Source: Hyphomicrobium nitrativorans NL23 (GTDB lineage: Bacteria > Pseudomonadota > Alphaproteobacteria > Rhizobiales > Hyphomicrobiaceae). Taken from it: a DNA stretch of 64,000 bases. Positions 18,715-28,851 of the stretch are shown piece by piece. The position numbers and the translations under genes were made by a program. The stretch is from NCBI RefSeq assembly GCF_000503895.1, contig NC_022997.1, positions 124,001 through 188,000 on the forward strand, written 5' to 3'. The first letter of the stretch is position 1. Each line of letters starts with the position of its first letter. The notes under the pieces were generated by a model. That model was not told where the DNA came from, ran no database searches, and saw only the letters and a list, made by a program, of their open reading frames with translations.

Positions 18715-19698
18715 TTGGAACCTACGCAGTCCGAACGCCCCGTTGCCGTCCGCACCTACCTGGATTTCGAGAAGCCCATCGCGGAACTCGAAAGCAAGGT
18801 GACGGAGCTCAAGACCCTCGAAAGCGGCGAAGGCGTCTCCATATCGGAGGAAATCAAGAAGCTTGAGCAAAAGGCCAAGGCTGCGCTCGTCGATACGTAC
18901 GCCAAACTCACGCCTTGGCAGAAGACGCAGGTCGCCCGCCATCCCGACCGGCCGCACACGCTCGATTACATCACCGCCCTGATCGACGATTTCACGCCGC
19001 TCGCGGGAGACCGCTATTTCTCCGAGGACGAGGCCGTGATGGGCGGGCTCGGACGCTTCCGCGGAAAGCCTGTCGTCGTTATCGGCCACGAGAAGGGCTC
19101 GGATACCGAGGGGCGCATCCGGCACAACTTCGGCATGGCCAGGCCCGAGGGATACCGCAAGGCGGTCCGTCTCATGGATATGGCGGACAGGTTCAACCTG
19201 CCCGTGATCACGCTCGTGGATACGGCCGGCGCCTATCCCGGCATCGGCGCGGAAGAGCGCGGGCAGGCGGAGGCCATCGCACGCTCCACCGACAAGTGCC
19301 TGGAACTCGGCGTGCCGATCATCGCCGTCGTCATCGGCGAGGGCGGTTCGGGGGGCGCTGTCGCCATTGCCACCGCCAACCGGATCCTCATGCTGGAACA
19401 TTCGATCTACACGGTCGCCTCGCCCGAGGCTGCGGCCTCCATTCTGTGGCGCGACTCCGCCAAGGCCATTGACGCGGCCACCAACATGAAAATCACGGCG
19501 CAGGACCTCGATACGCTGGGTGTCATCGATGTCATCGTGCGCGAGCCTGTGGGCGGTGCGCATCGCGACCGGGCGCTGGCCATTCAGACCGCGAGCGATG
19601 CCATCGCCAAGGCGCTGGCGGAATTCGAGGGTAAATCGCCCACCGAGATCCGGCGCCTGCGGCATGAGCGCTTCCTTTCCATCGGCCGGCAGTTGTAG
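18715..19698 (+). CDS. accA: Acetyl-CoA carboxylase carboxyltransferase subunit alpha
   Basis: 327 residues if translated from the TTG at 18715. That start is chosen because GAGG lies five bases upstream and the protein then begins [21 protein letters not shown], close to rhizobial AccA; no ATG is suitably placed. Carboxyltransferase signatures are clear: [35 protein letters not shown] and [14 protein letters not shown]. With AccD it transfers the carboxyl group from carboxybiotin to acetyl-CoA to give malonyl-CoA, the first step of fatty-acid synthesis. It follows xerD on the same strand after a 300-base gap with a repeat. Confidence 0.96.
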   Translation: MEPTQSERPVAVRTYLDFEKPIAELESKVTELKTLESGEGVSISEEIKKLEQKAKAALVDTYAKLTPWQKTQVARHPDRPHTLDYITALIDDFTPLAGDRYFSEDEAVMGGLGRFRGKPVVVIGHEKGSDTEGRIRHNFGMARPEGYRKAVRLMDMADRFNLPVITLVDTAGAYPGIGAEERGQAEAIARSTDKCLELGVPIIAVVIGEGGSGGAVAIATANRILMLEHSIYTVASPEAAASILWRDSAKAIDAATNMKITAQDLDTLGVIDVIVREPVGGAHRDRALAIQTASDAIAKALAEFEGKSPTEIRRLRHERFLSIGRQL

Positions 19699-19854
19699 GG
19701 GATAACGCTTCTCGCGCCGTACGCGTGCCGTATTCCACAGAGAGACTTGACTCTCGCGGCTCGGCGCTGAAAATTCACGGGAATCCGTAACGTTAATGAA
19801 ATCTTTACGGTTTCGGTCGGATGGTCTTTCGTATGCGCCAGGGGGAAAAAGCGT

Positions 19855-20871
19855 GTGCGTTTAAGCGTCCTCAATCGCAGTGAAGGTTTTCCGCGCGGGC
19901 TCAGGCGGCTCGCGCCAAAGCTCGTGGCTGGGCTTTGCGCCGCTTTCCTTGCTGCGTGCTCGTCGATGCCCGAGATCCTCCATCATTCCGAGAACCCGCT
20001 TTCGCCCGAGACGGTGGCCCTCATCGGCCAGAAGGGCATGCAGCCCGGCGCGCCGATCTTCGTCCGCATCTTCAAGGAGGAATCCGAACTCGAAGTCTGG
20101 AAGATGCGCGACGACAGCCGCTACTATCACTTCAAGACTTACCCGATCTGCAATTGGTCGGGCGAACTCGGGCCCAAGCTCAAGGAAGGCGACAAGCAGG
20201 CGCCGGAGGGCTTCTATACGGTCTCGCAGACCCAGCTAAACCCGAACTCGAAATACTACCTCGCCTTCAACCTCGGCTTCCCCAACGCCTACGATCGTGC
20301 ACACGGCCGCACGGGGCAGGCGCTCATGGTGCACGGCGACTGCAAGTCGGCCGGCTGCTATGCGATGACGGATGCTCTCGCGGAAGAAATCTATGCGCTC
20401 GCGCGCGACTCGCTGCGCGGCGGGCAGGAGAGCTTCGAGGTGCACGCCTATCCGTTCCGGATGACGCAGGAGAAGCTCGACCGCTTCAAGAAGCATCGCT
20501 GGTACGGCTTCTGGCGCACGATGAAGGAAGGCTACGATTTCTTCGAGGTGAACCGCGTGCCGCCGGCAATCGCGGTGTGCGAGCGTCGCTACGTCGTGAA
20601 TGCGCTTTACGAGCCCGGCGTGCAGCTCGATCCGGCTGGGGCCTGTCCGCGCTTCAAGCGGCCGCAGCTCGCGCCGTTCTCGCCGCGCCCCGCCGAGTGG
20701 CAGCTTGCCAACGAGCGCTTGACGATGCCGGGCCCGCGCACGCGCGTGGCGAGAGAGGTTGCCGCTGACGCGACACGCGCTCAGTCGATTTTTGCAACCA
20801 CGACCGGCTCGCTCGGCGAGTCTCGCGGGATGCCGCCGGGCGCGTCCGCTCTCGGCTTCGTTCCCCCATAG
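19855..20871 (+). CDS. YafK-type L,D-transpeptidase, lipoprotein (paralog 1 of 3)
   Basis: 338 residues, GTG start with GGGGGA eight bases upstream. A lipoprotein signal (LVAGLCAAFLAAC) precedes the YkuD-fold catalytic domain: IFKEESELEVWKM, YPICNWSGELGPKLKEGD, APEGFYTV, then the catalytic MVHGDCKSAGCYAMTD (His and Cys). The C-terminus (from about 290) is a Pro/Arg/Ala tail. Family members form or cut 3-3 cross-links or detach proteins from peptidoglycan; E. coli YafK/DpaA releases Braun lipoprotein. It is the first of three paralogs on one strand, eight bases before the next. Lipid anchoring would place it facing the murein. Confidence 0.92.
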   Translation: MRLSVLNRSEGFPRGLRRLAPKLVAGLCAAFLAACSSMPEILHHSENPLSPETVALIGQKGMQPGAPIFVRIFKEESELEVWKMRDDSRYYHFKTYPICNWSGELGPKLKEGDKQAPEGFYTVSQTQLNPNSKYYLAFNLGFPNAYDRAHGRTGQALMVHGDCKSAGCYAMTDALAEEIYALARDSLRGGQESFEVHAYPFRMTQEKLDRFKKHRWYGFWRTMKEGYDFFEVNRVPPAIAVCERRYVVNALYEPGVQLDPAGACPRFKRPQLAPFSPRPAEWQLANERLTMPGPRTRVAREVAADATRAQSIFATTTGSLGESRGMPPGASALGFVPP

Positions 20872-20879
20872 CGCGGCTC

Positions 20880-21815
20880 GTGGGCGAGACACCCAAGTCC
20901 GATCCGGCAACCTCAGCCGACGCCGCATCGCCGCCCAAACGGCGCACGTCGCGCGTCTTGCGGGGTTTTTATGCGCTCTTCCGCCTCGGCGTTCTCGCGC
21001 TTGTCGCCGTCGTCATTTCGGGCGCGGTGTTCGCGCTCGTTCGCCCCGTCGAGGCCGAGCGGCTGTGGATCGCCTTCCAGCGTCACGTTCGGATGGAGTT
21101 CGCGGCTTTCGGCATGGCGCTTCCCGGCACGCCGGATCTCGCCGATCTCCACGGCCGTCTCGCCGCGCACGGGCTCGCGCTCGGCAATCCGATCTTCATG
21201 CGCATCTTCAAGCGCGAGTTCGAGCTCGAACTCTGGATGATGCGCGACGGCCGGTTTCACCGCTTCGCCACATATCCGATTTGCAAATGGTCCGGAGAAC
21301 TCGGGCCGAAGCTGCGCGAGGGCGACCGGCAGGCGCCCGAGGGCTTCTATACCGTCGATCAGACGGCGCTCAATCCAAACAGCGCCTGGCATCGCTCGTT
21401 CAACCTTGGGTATCCGAACACCTTCGATCAGTCACACGGCCGCACCGGCTCGTTCCTGATGGTGCATGGCGGCTGCGGCTCCATCGGCTGCTATGCGATG
21501 ACCGACCCCGTAATCGACGAGATCTGGCGGATCGTCACGGCTGCGCTCAGAGGCGGGCAGCCGCGCTTTCAGGTGCAGGTCTTCCCCTTCCGCATGACGG
21601 AACGGAACCTCGCGCGTCACGAGGCTTCGCCGCTCGCACCCTTCTGGGCAAACCTCAAGGCCGGTTCCGATCTGTTCGAGGCAGGTCACATCCCGCCGCG
21701 GGTGAGCGTCTGCGACCGGAAATATGCCTTCGAGGCGGGGCAAGAGGGCTACGACGGCAGCGGCCTCGTCTCAGCGGGGTGCCCAGGAGCCCGCTCCGTC
21801 TTTCCATCGCCCTGA
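20880..21815 (+). CDS. YafK-type L,D-transpeptidase, membrane anchored (paralog 2 of 3)
   Basis: 311 residues from the GTG at 20880. A basic cytoplasmic stretch (PKRRTSRV) leads into one transmembrane helix (LGVLALVAVVISGAVFAL, about 35-55). The domain then parallels paralog 1 closely: FKREFELELWMMRDGRF, YPICKWSGELGPKLREGD, APEGFYTVDQTALNPNS and the catalytic MVHGGCGSIGCYAMTD. Compared with paralog 1 the N-terminal anchor differs (helix rather than lipid), which suggests a different position in the envelope. The eight-base gap to the upstream gene implies co-transcription. Confidence 0.92.
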   Translation: MGETPKSDPATSADAASPPKRRTSRVLRGFYALFRLGVLALVAVVISGAVFALVRPVEAERLWIAFQRHVRMEFAAFGMALPGTPDLADLHGRLAAHGLALGNPIFMRIFKREFELELWMMRDGRFHRFATYPICKWSGELGPKLREGDRQAPEGFYTVDQTALNPNSAWHRSFNLGYPNTFDQSHGRTGSFLMVHGGCGSIGCYAMTDPVIDEIWRIVTAALRGGQPRFQVQVFPFRMTERNLARHEASPLAPFWANLKAGSDLFEAGHIPPRVSVCDRKYAFEAGQEGYDGSGLVSAGCPGARSVFPSP

Positions 21816-21988
21816 CGCGCCCACCGCGTGATGCCGCGACGCCACGCGGGATGCTGGTTTTCCACATTCGGAAACCTCGATTTACCCTGCGGGCTGAAAC
21901 CGGGCCCAAGACAGGGTAGGATTCGGGATCGGCTGGGCGCCTGCCGCGTTTTCGATCCGTTGGCGCCTTTTCCGCAGGAGTGGCGTGC

Positions 21989-22981
21989 ATGTCTGGCGTT
22001 CGGCCGGAATGGTGGCGATTTGCGGCTGTGCTGGCGCTTTGCGCCGGCCTTTTTGCGGTTCGCGACGCCGCCCACGCCATCAGCATCGAACTCAAGGACG
22101 TGGCGCCGGATCGCATCGAGCGCCAGAGAGCCCACGAGGCGGGACAGCTTGCCCTTCCCGATACGCCCGACGTGAGCCGCCTTGAAGCGCGCCTCGAAGA
22201 GGCCGGCGTCAAGAGCGGCTCGCCGATCCTGATGCGCGTGTTCAAGGCGTCGAGCGAACTCGAACTCTGGATCGAGAAGGATCGTCGATTCGTTCTGTTC
22301 GCGACCTATCCCATCTGCCACTGGTCAGGCACGCTCGGCCCCAAGCTCCAGGAGGGCGACAAGCAGACGCCGGAGGGCTTCTACACGATCACCCAGCGGC
22401 AGACACGCCATCTCGGCCGCTGGCGTAGCGCCATCAACCTCGGCTTTCCCAACGCGTTCGACCGCGCGCAGAACCGCAACGGCTCCTTTATTCTGATGCA
22501 TGGCGGGTGCTCATCCGTCGGATGCTTCGCCATGACGGATCCCGTCATGCGCGAGATCCACGACCTGACGAGAGCGGCCATCGAGCGAGGGCAGCGGCAT
22601 GTGCCGGTTCACGTGTTTCCGTTCCGCATGACGGAGCGCGCGCTCGCCGAGCACGCCGGCCACGCGTGGCATCCGTTCTGGACGACGCTGAAGGCCGGCT
22701 ACGATTCCTTCGAGCGCACGCGGCGGCCGCCGCGCATCAGCGTGTGCAAGCGCGATTACTATATCGAGGATGCGGGCACGGAGACGGCGCTTGCGGCGCC
22801 TCCGCAGAGCCGGCGCGACCGCAGCCGAAACCGCAACAGGTTCCGCAACGATGCCGGCGGTCCAGGATCGATCCGCGTGGCGTGTCCGAAGCCGGTCGTG
22901 GCCGAGGCGGACGTGAAAGCGAACGATCACATCAAGACGGGCGAAGCGAAGCCCGCCGACGCACAGCTCGCGACGCAGTAG
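21989..22981 (+). CDS. YafK-type L,D-transpeptidase, secreted (paralog 3 of 3)
   Basis: 330 residues from ATG 21989 (CAGGAG eight bases upstream; a GTG at 21980 is the alternative). A cleavable signal peptide (WWRFAAVLALCAGLFAVRDAAHA) precedes the domain with FKASSELELWIEKDRRF, YPICHWSGTLGPKLQEGD, TPEGFYTI and catalytic LMHGGCSSVGCFAMTD. The C-terminal 70 residues are Arg/Asn- and Lys/Ala-rich, low complexity. It lies 173 bases after paralog 2, with its own leader. Three anchoring modes (lipid, helix, free) in one cluster suggest division of labour in wall remodelling; this is inference. Confidence 0.9.
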   Translation: MSGVRPEWWRFAAVLALCAGLFAVRDAAHAISIELKDVAPDRIERQRAHEAGQLALPDTPDVSRLEARLEEAGVKSGSPILMRVFKASSELELWIEKDRRFVLFATYPICHWSGTLGPKLQEGDKQTPEGFYTITQRQTRHLGRWRSAINLGFPNAFDRAQNRNGSFILMHGGCSSVGCFAMTDPVMREIHDLTRAAIERGQRHVPVHVFPFRMTERALAEHAGHAWHPFWTTLKAGYDSFERTRRPPRISVCKRDYYIEDAGTETALAAPPQSRRDRSRNRNRFRNDAGGPGSIRVACPKPVVAEADVKANDHIKTGEAKPADAQLATQ

Positions 22982-23015
22982 CGCTGCGGGCGCACCCGCT
23001 CGGTATGGAGCTCGT

Positions 23016-25218
23016 TCAGGCGACGCGACGCGGTTTGCGCTTGCCGATGAAGGGCAGCAGCGCTTCCTGCGGGCGCGCCTTGCTGAACAGATACCCTTGG
23101 CCCTGTTCGCAGCCGATCATGCGCAGGCACGCCAACTCGTCGGCCGTCTCGATCCCTTCGGCGACGGTTTTCTTACCGAGCGTCTCGCCAAGGCCCACGA
23201 TCGCGCGCACCACCGCCTGCTTCTCGACGTGGGTCTCGATGCCGGACACGAAGGAGCGGTCGATCTTAATCTTGTCGAAGGGGAAGCTCGTCAGGTAGCC
23301 GAGTGCCGAATAGCCGGTGCCGAAATCGTCCATGGCAATGCACACGCCGAGCTGGCGCAGGTCGGCCAAGGCGTCGAGAACGACGTTCGACCTCTCAAGA
23401 AAGAGAGATTCGGTGATTTCGACTTCAAGACGGTCCGGCGCGAGGCCCGTCTCGTCGAGCGTTTCCTTCACCAGTTCGAATACGTTTCCGCAGCGGAACT
23501 GCATCGGCGAGAGATTGACGGCCACGCTCACATCCGCGGGCCAAGCCGTCGCATCGCGGCATGCGCGGCGCAACACGCTGCGGCCGAGTTGCCAGATGAG
23601 ACCGGCTTCCTCGGCCAGCGGAATGAACTCCAGCGGAGGGACGACGCCGCGCTCGCCGTGATGCCAGCGCACGAGCGCCTCGGCGGCGACGATGCGGCCG
23701 GTCGAAAGCGAGACCAGCGGCTGATAATGCACATCGAGGCCATCGCTCTCGATGGCAATCCGCAAATCCTGCTCCAGGCGCCGCCGCCCCTGTGCGCGGG
23801 CGTGCATTTCCTCCTCGAAATAGCAGAACGATCCCTTGCGCGTGAGTTTGGCCTGAGAAAGCGCGAGGTTCGCGTTCTTCAGAAGCTGAGTGGCCTCGTC
23901 GCCGTCCTGCGGTGCGACGGCAATGCCGATGCTCGCGCCGATGGTGGCGTGCTGGCCCTGAATCATGTAGGGCGCGCCAATCGCAGACACGAGGCGCAAC
24001 GCGACGCGATTGATTTCCTCGGGATCGGCAACGACCCGGCAGGATGACGCCGAATTCGTCGCCGCCGACACGAGCCGCGGTCGATCCTGCCCGCAGCGTG
24101 TTACGGATGCGCCGCGCGACAGCCTGCAGCAGCAGATCGCCGGCAATCGGCCCCATCGTTTCGTTCACCGATTTGAAGTTGTCGAGCCCGATGCACAGGG
24201 ACGTTCCGCCGTGGCCGGCAGCCAGCATCTCGCTGACCCGTTCGAGATGACGTGCGCGATTGGCCAGGCCCGTCAGCGGGTCGTGGTGCGAGAGATACGC
24301 AGCCTGTGCCTCGGCGCGGCGACGCTCGGTGATGTCGACGGCCGCGACCAAGAGCGCGGGCGTCCGGTCATGCACGATCGCCTGCGAGAACAGTGCAACC
24401 TCGATCTCGGTTCCGTCCTGTTTCAAATGGCGCCAGATGCGCTCCGCCAAACGGCCCGGAGCCGGGCTATAGAGCCGATCGATCTGTTGACGATCTTCAC
24501 CCGGATGCAGCGAATGGACGTTTCTGCCGATCAGTTGATCGCCGGGATAAAGATAGTGATCGCGCGCAGCGGCATTGACCGAAAGAATCGTTTGGGTGTT
24601 GCGCGCCACGACGAACATCGGAACCGGGTTGGCCTCGAACAGAAGCCGGAACGAAGCCTCGCGCTCCTTCAGCTCGGTGATGTCAATGCGAAGGCCGATG
24701 ACGCCGCCATCGGCGGTCGCGCGCTCGTCGATCAGAATGCAGCGTCCATCCGTCAGCCACTGTTCGTGCCGCTCCGCGGGACGCGTGAGCTTTTGCAGAC
24801 GCTCGGCAATCCATTCCTCTTCGCGGCCCTCGGCGTCCGGGTAATCGCCCCGCGTCACGCCGACGCGCAGCGTGTCCGCAAGCTTGACGCCTACTTTGAA
24901 GAGGTCGGCCGTGCGATGATAGATTTTGGCGTATTGCTCATTCCACAGGACGTAACGACCTTCGGAATCGAGAAACACGATACCCTGTGGAAGGATCTCA
25001 AGCGCGTCGCGAAGGCGGGCGTCCGCGGTGCGGGCTTCCTCCGTCGCCCCGCGCGCCATCGCGAGAGCCGCTTCCAGCTCGGACATATCGACGACCCTGC
25101 GCCCGCCGTGACGGGCGGCGATGTCTCCGGTCAGCACCTTGAGAGCTGCGCGCAAGGGTCTGCGGCTTGGCGGCACGCACCGCTTCACAGACGCTCCTCG
25201 CTTCAAACCCTTCCGCAT
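23016..25218 (-). pseudogene. PAS-PAS-GGDEF-EAL c-di-GMP signalling protein, one frameshift
   Basis: The 5' part (from ATG 25218, GAGG five bases upstream) encodes two PAS domains (RDALEILPQGIVFLDSEG; LLFEANPVPMFVVARNT), DITERRRAEAQ, then SHHDPLTGLANR and an intact ARVGGDEFGVILP. The frame then shifts by one base near 24030-24040, at CCC, and continues as VADPEEINRVALRLV in the other frame. The EAL domain follows with EALVRWHH, VNLSPMQFR, VEITESLF, MDDFGTGYSAL, KIDRSFV and VAEGIET. All key diguanylate-cyclase and phosphodiesterase residues are kept, so the break is recent or a sequence error. Repaired, it would be about 733 residues. No transmembrane segment is seen, so it should sense in the cytoplasm. 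Confidence 0.88.
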
Positions 25219-25556
25219 AACATCCTCGTGGGCGGTTACCCGTGAAGCATGGCCAGCAATAACTTAATTAGATCTTTCAACGTGTTGATCCCATCTCTTC
25301 CTAAGATCCGTGCGCGGCAGGCGTGCTCAAATCGTTGGCATGCGCACCGTGTACTTTTGGGACATCCGCTAGCTCATCGTCCACGAACCGCCGATACCGG
25401 ATCGGCTTCGATGACAAACCGGCGGTATTGAAACGCGTCTCGACGCAAAAAGAAGCGAGGCCGCGCCGCGGCTGCCCAAAAAGCGTTACCTTTGACTCAA
25501 TTCTGCGCATCAAAGTTTATGGTTAGCGCTTGGTTACTCTCGGAAAGCTGCCCGGC
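25219..25556. other. Intergenic region, divergent promoters
   Basis: About 340 bases between the GGDEF-EAL gene (leftward) and the saccharopine-dehydrogenase-like gene (rightward). The part from 25255 to 25310 is AT-rich for this genome (AACTTAATTAGATCTTTCAA) and is a plausible promoter zone. No gene, RNA or strong hairpin is recognised; open frames here are short and not protein-like. Confidence 0.4.
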
Positions 25557-26705
25557 ATGCCCCTCCATGATCGTTACCCAATTCTGATCGTGGGGGGTGG
25601 CGGCGCATTCGGCGCGAGGCTCGCCGAATTGCTCGCGCGCGCCCCCGGCATCGATCTCGTTCTCGCGGGGCGGCGTCTCGCGCCCCTGGATATGCACGCG
25701 GCGGCGCTTTTCGCTACGACAGGCCGGCCGGTTCGCGCCGTCGCGCTCGACGCACGCGGGGCGACGGCTGACGACATCGCCCGGCTTGGCGTGCGCACCG
25801 TCATCAACGCGTCAGGGCCATTTCAGACCGGCTCCTACGATCTGGCCAAGGCTGCGATCGGTGCGGGGTGCCATTACATCGATCTTGCGGATGCGCGCGC
25901 GTTCGTGACCGGGTTTTCGGAACTCGACGCGGCGGCCCGCGCGGCTGGCGTTCTTGCGGTGAGCGGCGCCAGCTCCGTGCCCGGATTATCGTCCGCGGTC
26001 GTTGCGCACTATGCGGGAACATTCGCCAGCGTCGATGAGATCGATATCGCCATTTCGCCCGGCAACGCGTTCGATCCCGGCGTGGCGACGGTTTCATCCG
26101 TGCTCGGCGGCGTGGGACAGCCAATCCACGTGCTGGACGGCGGCGCGTGGAAGACGGTGTACGGCTGGCAGGGTTTGCGGCGCGGAAGTTTCGGTCGCGC
26201 AGGCCGGCGGTGGCTCGGCTACGTCGACGTGCCGGATCTGGAGCTTCTGCCGGAACAGATCCACACGGCTCGGACCGTTCGCTTTCAGGCGGGGCTCGAA
26301 GTCTCCTTTTTCCACCTGGGCCTGTGGGCCGCGTCGTGGCTCGTGCGGTCAGGCGTGGTGCGAAGCCTCGCGCCGCTTGCGCCTGGGCTCCTCGCGGTCA
26401 AACGCCGCCTCAGCCGGCTCGGGACCGACCGCGGGGGCATGGTCGTCGCGCTGCGCGGCATCGGGCACGACGGCGCGCCCAAGGAGCTGACCTGGCTGCT
26501 CGAAGCCCTGAACGGTCATGGCCCCTATGTGCCGGCGCTGACTTCGGCCGCGCTGGCGAGGCGGCTTGCATCCGGCGCCGAGACACGAACCGGGGCGTTT
26601 GCCTGCCAAGCCATCGTGCCGCTCGCGGCCATTCTGGCCGAAGGCAAACACCTCGACATCCTTTCGGCCGCCCAAGAAAAAGCCCTCCCCTCCAGGTTCA
26701 CGTGA
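25557..26705 (+). CDS. Saccharopine dehydrogenase-like NAD(P)-binding protein
   Basis: 382 residues from ATG 25557 (MPLHDRYPILIVGGGGAFG); a TTG nine codons earlier is possible. The N-terminal Rossmann motif GGGGAFGARLAELLAR, VLAGRRLAPL and the VINASGPFQTGSYDLAKAAI and GCHYIDLADARAFVTGF segments place it in the saccharopine dehydrogenase-like (SDR-unrelated) NADP-binding family. The long C-terminal half carries a hydrophobic segment (LGLWAASWLVRSG) but no lysine-pathway signature. Relatives are usually annotated only as 'saccharopine dehydrogenase family', so the substrate is unknown. A bidirectional terminator overlaps its 3' end. Confidence 0.85.
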   Translation: MPLHDRYPILIVGGGGAFGARLAELLARAPGIDLVLAGRRLAPLDMHAAALFATTGRPVRAVALDARGATADDIARLGVRTVINASGPFQTGSYDLAKAAIGAGCHYIDLADARAFVTGFSELDAAARAAGVLAVSGASSVPGLSSAVVAHYAGTFASVDEIDIAISPGNAFDPGVATVSSVLGGVGQPIHVLDGGAWKTVYGWQGLRRGSFGRAGRRWLGYVDVPDLELLPEQIHTARTVRFQAGLEVSFFHLGLWAASWLVRSGVVRSLAPLAPGLLAVKRRLSRLGTDRGGMVVALRGIGHDGAPKELTWLLEALNGHGPYVPALTSAALARRLASGAETRTGAFACQAIVPLAAILAEGKHLDILSAAQEKALPSRFT

Positions 26706-26716
26706 AGGGAAGGGCT
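26681..26716. terminator. Bidirectional intrinsic terminator
   Basis: Hairpin with arms AGCCCTCCCCT (26681-26691) and AGGGAAGGGCT (26706-26716), ten of eleven bases paired, flanked by CAAGAAAA on the left and CTCGTGTTTTA on the right, so each strand has a T-rich tail. It lies across the stop of the saccharopine-dehydrogenase-like gene and 25 bases from the convergent GlcG-like gene. Confidence 0.75.
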
Positions 26717-26741
26717 CTCGTGTTTTACGTGCGGTAACGGA

Positions 26742-27176
26742 TCAGGTGCGCCAGGGGTGCTCCGGAAGGTCGGAGACGCCGCAGACCTTCACGCCGGCCG
26801 CCGCGACCTTGTGATCGTTCTCGACCGAGCTTCCCGAGACGCCGATGGCGCCGACCAGCACGCCCTCGTCATCCACGATGGGCAGGCCACCGGGGAACGT
26901 GATCAAGCCGTCATTCGAATGCTCGATCCCGAAGAGCGGGCCGCCCGGCTGCGAGAGCTGGCCGATGGCGCCTGTCGGCATTCCGAAGAACACAGCCGTC
27001 TTCGCCTTCTTGATCGCGATATCGATGGAGCCGACCCACGCGTCGTCCATGCGATGAAACGCCTTGAGGCTGGCACCGCTGTCCACGACCGCAATGCACA
27101 TCTTCGTTTTGGTCTTCTCGGCCTCCTTGCGGGCGGCGTTGATGATTTTCTGGGCCTGGTCGATCGTTACATGCAT
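26742..27176 (-). CDS. GlcG/HbpS family heme-binding-like protein
   Basis: 144 residues, ATG 27176 with GGAGG about ten bases upstream. It matches the GlcG/HbpS (DUF336) family: [83 protein letters not shown]. Family members bind heme or act in glycolate or other small-molecule utilisation; no glycolate-oxidase genes are nearby, so the role is open. No signal peptide, so cytoplasmic. It follows the slipin gene on the same strand after about 150 bases. Confidence 0.9.
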   Translation of the reverse strand: MHVTIDQAQKIINAARKEAEKTKTKMCIAVVDSGASLKAFHRMDDAWVGSIDIAIKKAKTAVFFGMPTGAIGQLSQPGGPLFGIEHSNDGLITFPGGLPIVDDEGVLVGAIGVSGSSVENDHKVAAAGVKVCGVSDLPEHPWRT

Positions 27177-27326
27177 GTCTTTTTTCCTCCAAGGCGCGAG
27201 GCGCGCGGCTCGTCATATCGGTCGGACGTGAACGGATTTCAATGGGCGGGGCGCAACGTGATTGCGGCATATTCGAACGGTCCGTGGGGGGAAAGGTTCC
27301 CGGCGCGGGCCGAAGCGTGCCGTGCG

Positions 27327-28493
27327 CTAGCTCTGACCGGGCGCGGCGTCCTGACTGAGCCTGTAGAGGTTCGAGAGCAGGGCGTCGAGGCCGTTCGCGC
27401 CATTCCCCGCGTGGAGATCGATGCGGCCCACTTTCTCGACCAGCTTCTCAAGCGCTTCGAGCTCCTTCAAGCGCAACAGCAGCGGATTGTTCTCCATCAG
27501 CTTCGCGGTGTTCAGCAGCGAGCGGGTGGCCGCCGTTTCCTCCTGGCGGCGGATAACATTCGCTTTTGCCAACCGCTCGGCTTCGACCACCTTGTTCAAA
27601 AGTTCGCGTACGTCGCCCGGCAGGATCATGTCCTTCACGCCGATCTCGCCGATTTCCGCACCGAGCGGGCCGGCCCGGTTCGTCACATAGGCGCGCACCT
27701 CGCCATCGACGGTGTGGCGCGCGGCGAGAATCTCGTCGAGCGTGCGCCCGGCGACGGCCTCGCGGATTGCGAACTGAACGAGACGATAGAGCGTGGCATT
27801 GACGTCGCCCGATGCGAGGGCCGCCTTCTCCGGATCGACGATGCGCGTGAACGCAGTCAGCGTCACGCGGATGCCGACGCGATCCTTGGTGAGGATTTCC
27901 TGCGCCGTCACTTCCAGCGGCTGCGGCCTCAGATCCACCTTGGCGATGCGCACGTTGCGGCCCACGGACCAGAACGCATGGCGGCCGGGGCCGAGACGCT
28001 CGGTCAGCACACCATCGACGAAGAGGAGGCCCGCTTCGTGCGCATCGACGACGGCGGTCGCAATTGCACCGCCGGCGCGCGTCGCATCGAGCTTGTCCAG
28101 ATACCGTTTCTCGACGCGCAGCTCCGACGTGGTGTCGATCAACTCGACATCGACGGCAGTGACCGTCTTCCAGAACGCGCGCGTGGTGTTGGGCAGCACG
28201 AGGTGCTTCGGCTCGCCGTCGAGCGAAACGATGGCGACTTCGCCGGGACCGGGGCGCACGATGGCGAAGTGCTCGTCCGCGAGATCGGGCTCGGCCCTCG
28301 CGAACAAAAGCGCCGTCTCGGGCGCGATCTCGGTCCGCACCACCTTGACGATTTCAACCGAAGACTGGCCGAGCGGATCGAACTCGGTGAAGCGGCCCGG
28401 CGGAAGCAGCTTGGCAAAGCGACCGTCACGACGGAGAAAACCCCGCTCGTCGTCCCTTACGATGGCGGTGGTCCAGAACGACAGTCGCGACAT
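27327..28493 (-). CDS. Slipin (SPFH/band 7) family protein
   Basis: 388 residues from MSRLSFW (ATG 28493, GGAG eight bases upstream); the extended frame to 28667 is rejected. The SPFH core is clear in the middle and C-terminal half: VDLRPQPLEVTAQEILTKDRVGIRV, IREAVAGRTLDEILA, VRAYVTNRAGPLGAEIGEIGVKDMILPGDVRELLN, then the helical coiled-coil region with KANVIRRQEETAATRSLLNTAKLME. Unlike typical slipins it lacks an obvious N-terminal membrane hairpin; instead about 150 N-terminal residues resemble the extended 'slipin' variant. Such proteins scaffold membrane microdomains. No protease partner gene (NfeD) is adjacent. Confidence 0.88.
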   Translation of the reverse strand: MSRLSFWTTAIVRDDERGFLRRDGRFAKLLPPGRFTEFDPLGQSSVEIVKVVRTEIAPETALLFARAEPDLADEHFAIVRPGPGEVAIVSLDGEPKHLVLPNTTRAFWKTVTAVDVELIDTTSELRVEKRYLDKLDATRAGGAIATAVVDAHEAGLLFVDGVLTERLGPGRHAFWSVGRNVRIAKVDLRPQPLEVTAQEILTKDRVGIRVTLTAFTRIVDPEKAALASGDVNATLYRLVQFAIREAVAGRTLDEILAARHTVDGEVRAYVTNRAGPLGAEIGEIGVKDMILPGDVRELLNKVVEAERLAKANVIRRQEETAATRSLLNTAKLMENNPLLLRLKELEALEKLVEKVGRIDLHAGNGANGLDALLSNLYRLSQDAAPGQS

Positions 28494-28851
28494 TGAGACT
28501 ACTCCACAACTTCGGGCCGTTGCCGACGCCGGCATGGCCCCCTCATTTCTTTTTACCTCCGGTGCCTGCCCAGGCGGGCAAGGTCGCCGGCCGCTGCACC
28601 ACGACGGGTACGCGGGCCTTCGCTTAAGCTCCGCGGATCGGCCGTTCGCCTCGCACTCAGCCGGCACCCTCCCCGAAAGCAGGATGAAAGCGTGAGCACA
28701 CGGCTCCGGCTCTGCCGCGAAGCGGTATCCGCGAAGGCGCGGAGCGCTTCGACGCTTGCCTCCGCTCCCCCTTCTCGGCCGAAGCTTCGAAGGCGGAACA
28801 TCGGCAGATGCAGAGGCCGGCTTCCCCAGACGTTTGAGATCGCTCCCAAAG
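28494..28851. other. Intergenic region between slipin gene and tRNA-like pair
   Basis: About 350 bases. It must hold the slipin promoter. Short inverted motifs are present (for example CCTGCCCAGGCGGGCAAGG near 28562-28580) but none is followed by a T tract. No gene is supported. Confidence 0.4.
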
